A stretch of 43,188 bases of DNA from RGIG9041 sp045593905 (GTDB taxonomy: Bacteria > Bacillota > Clostridia > Oscillospirales > QAKW01). A model generated the notes under the pieces. It did no database searches. It worked only from the letters and a program-made list of their open reading frames with translations, and was not told where the DNA came from. This document shows, piece by piece, positions 39,492-43,188 of the stretch. The stretch spans positions 1-43,188 of the forward strand of contig JAZNXL010000039.1 in assembly GCA_045593905.1 (NCBI GenBank). The letters run 5' to 3'. Every line of letters begins with the position of its first letter. The stretch's first letter is position 1. Both the position numbers and the translations under genes were made by a program.

Positions 39492-42275
39492 TTATTGTGT
39501 CTTAACCTCTACATTCATACCCTCAAATCGAGGTAATATAAAGGGTAAATCTTTTTCGGTTGCACCCGATAACAACAGTCTTATATTTCCATCATCTGAT
39601 ATACCAATAATATCATTAGTGCGGACTTTACCAGCAAGCATTTTATCAATTTCTTCATAAGAATGCCCGTTTGAATTAATTTCCAACATTACAAAATTTG
39701 AAACCTTTTTTTCAGCAAGTGCTGCATAGTTATTAAGTACCTCGTTAAAGGCATCAATATTCATAATGTGGGTATTAGCTATGTACTGCTTTTCATAAAC
39801 CGCCTGACTATAGTCAAAAGCACGAAGCAACGACATCTGCACAAGGTCTCTTAAAATTTTGAAAAGATTAACATAGTAAAGAGAACGCTGCTCTATATCG
39901 GCACGCCAAAGGAATATAAGCAATACCAACTCATCTCCCCTGTAAACACCTGCCGCATACATTGGATATTCGCCCGAAAGGTCTGTGTTTCTAAAAATTT
40001 CACCGGTACTAATTTTTTCTATAACCTCTTTGTATGTTTCGGTGGATATTGAACGAGGAACTGTATCAATAATATCACGTGAAGCAACTTCAAGTCGTCC
40101 AAAAGTGCTCTGTTTGTTGACAGAATAAACAGTTATATTCTTATTTTCAAGAATCTCCTCAAAGGTTTCCATTATCCGCAGATAAAGACGTTGCGGCTCT
40201 ACTGTGTCGAGTTTTCTTGTTATGTCAAAAATTTTACCAAAACTATCTTTTGAACCGATAATCTGCTTTTTAAGGTCACGTTTTTCCTTGTATGTATCCT
40301 CATAAATCTCTCTTGTGAAAATCAATTTATCCTCAAGAAGCTTATTCTGCTCACCTACAAAACGAATTGTATCATCCTTGCGAAGTTTAATATATCCACA
40401 TAAAGCTCCAACAAGGAAGAAAAATACAAACGCCAACCAGTTTGTAGGCTCGTAAAAAATTGTAAGCAGATTAGTACCCGAAGATACCTTTGCCACAAGC
40501 CACGATATACTGCTGAGTGCCGCTGCTGACATACCAAAGCTAAGTCCGTGAACGGTAGCCATTATAACAATATAAGCCATTCTGAAGTCTACAATAGAAA
40601 AAATAACAGCCGAATCGGTAAAATAAAGCAGAAGTTCGGTTACTAAAAACAACAGTATAAGTTCTGCTATCTTTACAAACAAACTGTGGTCTTCTATCCA
40701 CTTTTTGATTTTTTGCCAAAGAGTAAGGGTTTTCTCATGTTTAGATATTAAATATTTCTCATACTCTTCCTCTAAATCTTCAAGAATAGAAATTCTTGCA
40801 AACCAACCATATTCGTTTCTTAGTCCCCTATTATTTAGTTTGATTATTCCGCCCTCAGTAGCTCCTGTAAAATCAAATTTAGCATTAGTATTTATCTCAG
40901 CAATCTTATTACTAAAATCTGAGAATGTAATATTAAAATCGTCACCTACGGATAAGATTCCGTTTTGGCATTTCCAATTGTCAATAATTCGAGAAATGAG
41001 CTTCGAAAGGTCCAAAAGTGATATAAAATGCATTTTCGATAATGGCTTTTCGTCAAGAACAACCGTCTTTTTATTGTTAACTTTTTCAAAAATCTTATAA
41101 AGGTAATCTTTACTATATACGCCCGAATAAAGATACGGTATTTGAACGGTCTTTATATCAAGCGAATAAGATTTTGCATAAAACGCGCAAAGTTTTTCTT
41201 TTGCCGAACAAAGAATTGACCTATCGTTAGCATTTTCAAATGAAGAATCTAAGGAGGAAAGATAAAGAATTCTTATGTCTTTTTTTGTTTCTTTTGAAAA
41301 TTCCAAAACCTCTCTTAATTCTTCGGCATCGTTCTTCTCGGTGGTGTGATATGTAAGGTCCCCAGAAAAATATACAACAACATCAAAATCATAGGTTTCA
41401 AAAATCGCCTTAATAGATGGCTTTTTAATACGAAAAAGTTTAAGCTTATCCGCTGAGCCAAGCACCGTGTTTCCAACAACTGTAACCTTACTGTTAGGAA
41501 AAGCATCTTCAATAAACTGTTTTGTTAAATATTCAGTATTACCTATACATAAAACACGAGCTGGTGTAAATCCAACGTTTTCAGAAACTACAGAACCTGT
41601 TTTATAAAGTTTTTCGCGTAAAGAAACCAACGAACTGTGATTTACAACTCTCAAAAGTGCATCGATTAATTTTTCATTAAAAATACCGCACATACCACTG
41701 GAAATCATCTGGATGGCAACGTCCTGCGAAAAAGCGTCCTTATAACTACGGTTACTGGTTAAGGCATCATAAGAGTCGGCAAGAGATACGACCTGAGCCG
41801 ACAACGGAATATCGTCGCCCTTAAGTCCATCAGGGTAACCCGTGCCATCATATCTTTCGTGGTGGTAATGTGCAATTTCTGCAGCATACCGTTGTATTTC
41901 AGTTCCTATAGAACTAAAATCACTATTGTTTATAATCTCTTCACCAAAAAGTGAATGTTTTTTCACTATATCGTATTCTAAAGGTGAAAGCTTGCCCGGA
42001 AAATCAAGTATGCTCTTCGGGATTTTTGACTTTCCTATATCATGCAAAGAAGAAGCAATAGAAATCGCATTTATTTGCTCTTTTGAAAGAGAACAACAAC
42101 CTGTTTCACAAAGCTGAGTTAAGATTAATTCGGTTAGCATTCTCACATGGTAAATGTGGAAACCGCTCTCCCCATTTAACTCTTCAGGAATGGAATTTTC
42201 ACTAACACTTACAAGTGCCAAGGTGTTAACGTTATCTTTTGAGTTAAGCACCAAAATATTATTTTCACGTTGCAC
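39492..42275 (-). CDS. pelD: PelD-type c-di-GMP receptor fused to an HD-GYP phosphodiesterase and a degenerate SDR domain
   Basis: Numbering is from the upstream GTG at 42284; I start at the GTG at 42275, which has CTCCTTT (complement AAAGGAG) at the right distance of 8. Domains: HD-GYP (about 40-215) with His 46, HD 81-82, H110, HHERYDGTGYP (141-151) and LADSYDA, all catalytic. An SDR/epimerase fold (about 240-500) has a broken glycine motif and Leu in place of the YxxxK tyrosine (358/362). Four TM segments (about 537-630), a GAF domain (about 690-820) and a terminal degenerate GGDEF (about 835-925) follow. There SDDGN replaces GGDEF but the I-site RTND (888-891) is intact. The last part is PelD. 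First gene of the operon. Confidence 0.9.
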   Translation of the reverse strand: MQRENNILVLNSKDNVNTLALVSVSENSIPEELNGESGFHIYHVRMLTELILTQLCETGCCSLSKEQINAISIASSLHDIGKSKIPKSILDFPGKLSPLEYDIVKKHSLFGEEIINNSDFSSIGTEIQRYAAEIAHYHHERYDGTGYPDGLKGDDIPLSAQVVSLADSYDALTSNRSYKDAFSQDVAIQMISSGMCGIFNEKLIDALLRVVNHSSLVSLREKLYKTGSVVSENVGFTPARVLCIGNTEYLTKQFIEDAFPNSKVTVVGNTVLGSADKLKLFRIKKPSIKAIFETYDFDVVVYFSGDLTYHTTEKNDAEELREVLEFSKETKKDIRILYLSSLDSSFENANDRSILCSAKEKLCAFYAKSYSLDIKTVQIPYLYSGVYSKDYLYKIFEKVNNKKTVVLDEKPLSKMHFISLLDLSKLISRIIDNWKCQNGILSVGDDFNITFSDFSNKIAEINTNAKFDFTGATEGGIIKLNNRGLRNEYGWFARISILEDLEEEYEKYLISKHEKTLTLWQKIKKWIEDHSLFVKIAELILLFLVTELLLYFTDSAVIFSIVDFRMAYIVIMATVHGLSFGMSAAALSSISWLVAKVSSGTNLLTIFYEPTNWLAFVFFFLVGALCGYIKLRKDDTIRFVGEQNKLLEDKLIFTREIYEDTYKEKRDLKKQIIGSKDSFGKIFDITRKLDTVEPQRLYLRIMETFEEILENKNITVYSVNKQSTFGRLEVASRDIIDTVPRSISTETYKEVIEKISTGEIFRNTDLSGEYPMYAAGVYRGDELVLLIFLWRADIEQRSLYYVNLFKILRDLVQMSLLRAFDYSQAVYEKQYIANTHIMNIDAFNEVLNNYAALAEKKVSNFVMLEINSNGHSYEEIDKMLAGKVRTNDIIGISDDGNIRLLLSGATEKDLPFILPRFEGMNVEVKTQ

Positions 42276-42324
42276 AAAATCCACTCCTTTGCAATTAAAA
42301 AAGTTATACTTTTCCTAACTTAAC

Positions 42325-42353
42325 ATTATAATTCAAAACCTAATATTTGTCAA
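42325..42353 (-). promoter_or_regulatory. Perfect consensus promoter of the pel/c-di-GMP operon
   Basis: TTGACA (complement of 42348-42353), a 17-base spacer, and TATAAT (complement of 42325-42330). The start near 42318 gives a leader of about 43 bases with an AAAGGAG site. A fully consensus sigma-A promoter suggests constitutive transcription, with control at the c-di-GMP level. Confidence 0.85.
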
Positions 42354-42401
42354 CGCAACTATTGTAAATTAATATGTATGCGATTATAATGATATAGGTT
42401 A

Positions 42402-42569
42402 GGCGAAACAAGATTGTTTCGCCGCAAAATCTTTGATTTTGCGACAAATTTTCAATAAAAATTTGTCCTATTCCATTGCAATGAGTGTTGTGCAAAATTA
42501 AATATTAAAATTTAATTTTGCTTAAGCCACTTAAAAAGTGGCTTGTCGAAGCGCATTTAGCGTTTCGAC
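42402..42569. repeat. Array of six consecutive perfect or near-perfect hairpins
   Basis: Stem positions: 42402-42410/42415-42423 (9 bp), 42424-42431/42435-42442 (8 bp), 42443-42452/42458-42467 (10 bp), 42492-42503/42510-42521 (12 bp), 42524-42532/42536-42544 (9 bp) and 42545-42554/42560-42569 (10 bp, one G-U). The first three and the last two abut with no more than two unpaired bases. A loopless palindrome CATTGCAATG is at 42474-42483. An outer pair, ATAATGATA-like at 42385-42393 and ATCATTATA at 42579-42586, could close the whole array. No coding frame is present. Confidence 0.85.
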
Positions 42570-42588
42570 AAACTACAATCATTATAGC

Positions 42589-42625
42589 AAAAAAGCCAGC
42601 CATCTTAACTTGATAAAAGATGACT
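42589..42625 (-). terminator. Minus-strand terminator right of the hairpin array
   Basis: AGTCATCTT / AAGATGGCT stem (complement of 42598-42606 and 42617-42625, one G-U) followed on the minus strand by GGCTTTTTT. It would stop transcripts entering from the recombinase side before the hairpin array and the pel promoter. Confidence 0.7.
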
Positions 42626-42659
42626 AACTTAATATTATTTCCATTTTTGTAAAATTAAT

Positions 42660-42694
42660 TTTTCCTTTATTAATGCGGGTTTGGGACGCTTATG
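42660..42694 (+). repeat. 35-bp direct repeat, right copy
   Basis: An exact copy of 26888-26922 in the same orientation, 15.8 kb away. The right copy lies 178 bases from the serine recombinase stop codon. Confidence 0.9.
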
Positions 42695-42835
42695 CATTGT
42701 GTTCTAAGACATACGCATCCAATTTGATTGCAAGGGACGGATCATCAATGTTAATTCCGGAGTTTTCAAAGGCGTCGGTGTAAACGTAGCTTATATGATA
42801 ACATACATTAGGTATATTCGCTTTCAGTACAGACA
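42690..42835 (-). pseudogene. Possible C-terminal remnant of a small protein
   Basis: On the minus strand a frame ends at the TAA at 42690-42692. It reads SYVYTDAFENSGINIDDPS followed by LAIKLDAYVLEHNA, which looks protein-like. It has no credible start: its upstream part runs through the recombinase terminator. I do not recognise it. It may be the tail of an element gene cut by rearrangement, or chance. Confidence 0.3.
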
Positions 42836-42867
42836 AAAGCGTGTGGCAGTAAACTGTCACACGCTTT
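42836..42867 (-). terminator. Terminator of the serine recombinase gene
   Basis: AAAGCGTGTG(A)CAGT pairs with ACTG(C)CACACGCTTT around a short loop, followed on the minus strand by TTTTGTCT. It lies five bases after the recombinase stop. Confidence 0.85.
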
Positions 42868-42871
42868 ATAA

Positions 42872-43188
42872 TTACGCCGTCTTTTTCTTTTTTGTAGGCT
42901 TTTCGGGCTCGATGAGTTGCTTATTGAGTTCAATATATTGGGCTGCCTGTGCATAAGCATCTTGGAACTTGAATACAACCTCAATGTCTCCGCCCTCGTG
43001 TACGAAAATTTCTTGCACCAGTTCGGTAAGCAACGGTCTTGTAAGGCGTTCGATATTACCGTACTTTTTGAAACGTGCCACAAACTCGTTATCTTCGGTA
43101 ATACCGTCTTGGAACTGCTCTGCAGATTTGTTAAGCGAGGAGATTTTCTCGTCAACAATCCGCAGCTTTTCGTTAAGCCGTCCCTTTA
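42872..43188 (-). CDS. Large serine recombinase, C-terminal part (runs off right edge)
   Basis: The last 105 residues of a site-specific recombinase of the resolvase/invertase large-serine type. The visible part has a coiled-coil stretch (KGRLNEKLRIVDEKIS), then DNEFVARFKKYGNIERLTRPLLTELVQEIFVHEGGDIEVVFKFQD (the DUF4368-like C-terminal domain), and a Lys-rich tail. The catalytic serine domain would lie to the right, outside the window. Such enzymes integrate and excise conjugative or sporulation-interrupting elements. A good terminator follows. The frame continues without interruption to the window edge. Confidence 0.88.
   Translation of the reverse strand, partial: KGRLNEKLRIVDEKISSLNKSAEQFQDGITEDNEFVARFKKYGNIERLTRPLLTELVQEIFVHEGGDIEVVFKFQDAYAQAAQYIELNKQLIEPEKPTKKKKTA

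Noticed and set aside
42276..42284. GTG at 42284 as the pelD start
   Set aside because: The AAAGGAG ribosome site directly abuts it. The GTG at 42275 has the proper 8-base spacing.
42402..42569. Hairpin array as a CRISPR or tandem repeat
   Set aside because: The stems differ in sequence and there are no constant repeats or spacers. The structure is palindromic units, not an iterated direct repeat.
42808..43158. 116-codon minus-strand frame over the recombinase
   Set aside because: It is one frame off the recombinase C-terminal domain, has unnatural Ser/Lys-rich composition, and reads through the recombinase terminator.

Overview
The window is low-GC Firmicutes DNA from a spore-forming member of the Clostridia, probably an Oscillospiraceae/Ruminococcaceae-like gut bacterium. 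The evidence is SpoIIP, the GPR spore protease and SpoVAE; a T-box in front of ileS; the clostridial rimP-nusA-ylxR-ylxQ-infB-rbfA-nrnA-truB-ribF order; many AAAGGAG-type ribosome sites with TTG or GTG starts; and consensus TTGACA/TATAAT promoters. The taxonomic placement is an inference from gene content, not from a search.

Layout. 1-6 kb (minus strand): the start of a DapA-family gene, an unrecognised membrane protein, thiI and its cysteine desulfurase partner, then spoIIP and gpr. 6.1-8.1 kb (plus): a DUF1292 protein, a clear 6S RNA gene, tcdA and trmB. 8.1-12.6 kb: a short-chain dehydrogenase, a Y-family DNA polymerase facing an XRE regulator plus ImmA/IrrE peptidase across a compact double promoter, a polysaccharide deacetylase with Ig-like domains, and a small membrane protein. 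12.7-22 kb (plus): the nusA/infB translation operon through ribF, ending in two lipoproteins. 22.0-22.65 kb: an intact tRNA-Pro(CGG) surrounded by partial and inverted copies of itself and small hairpin modules. 22.65-26.5 kb (minus): type-2 (eukaryote-like) ileS with a T-box leader, spoVAE, and only the C-terminal third of spoVAD.

26.9-42.4 kb is the unusual part. One co-oriented block of ten minus-strand genes begins at a perfect consensus promoter near 42.34 kb. In transcription order it encodes a giant PelD with added HD-GYP and degenerate SDR domains, a PelE-like TPR protein, a membrane-anchored deacetylase (PelA deacetylase equivalent, DUF2194), PelF, PelG, a CotH lipoprotein, a VTC-type polyphosphate-polymerase domain protein, a DUF4956 membrane protein, an EAL phosphodiesterase and a GGDEF diguanylate cyclase. 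It reads as a self-contained c-di-GMP-controlled, Gram-positive Pel-like exopolysaccharide locus: synthesis, degradation and sensing of the second messenger are encoded beside the secretion and modification machinery.

This block is bracketed by a 35-bp direct repeat (26888-26922 and 42660-42694). Its left edge truncates spoVAD, and the C-terminus of a large serine recombinase lies just beyond its right edge. It may therefore be a mobile or developmentally excised island. An array of six back-to-back hairpins (42402-42569) sits between the pel promoter and the recombinase side and is not explained by any feature I recognise.
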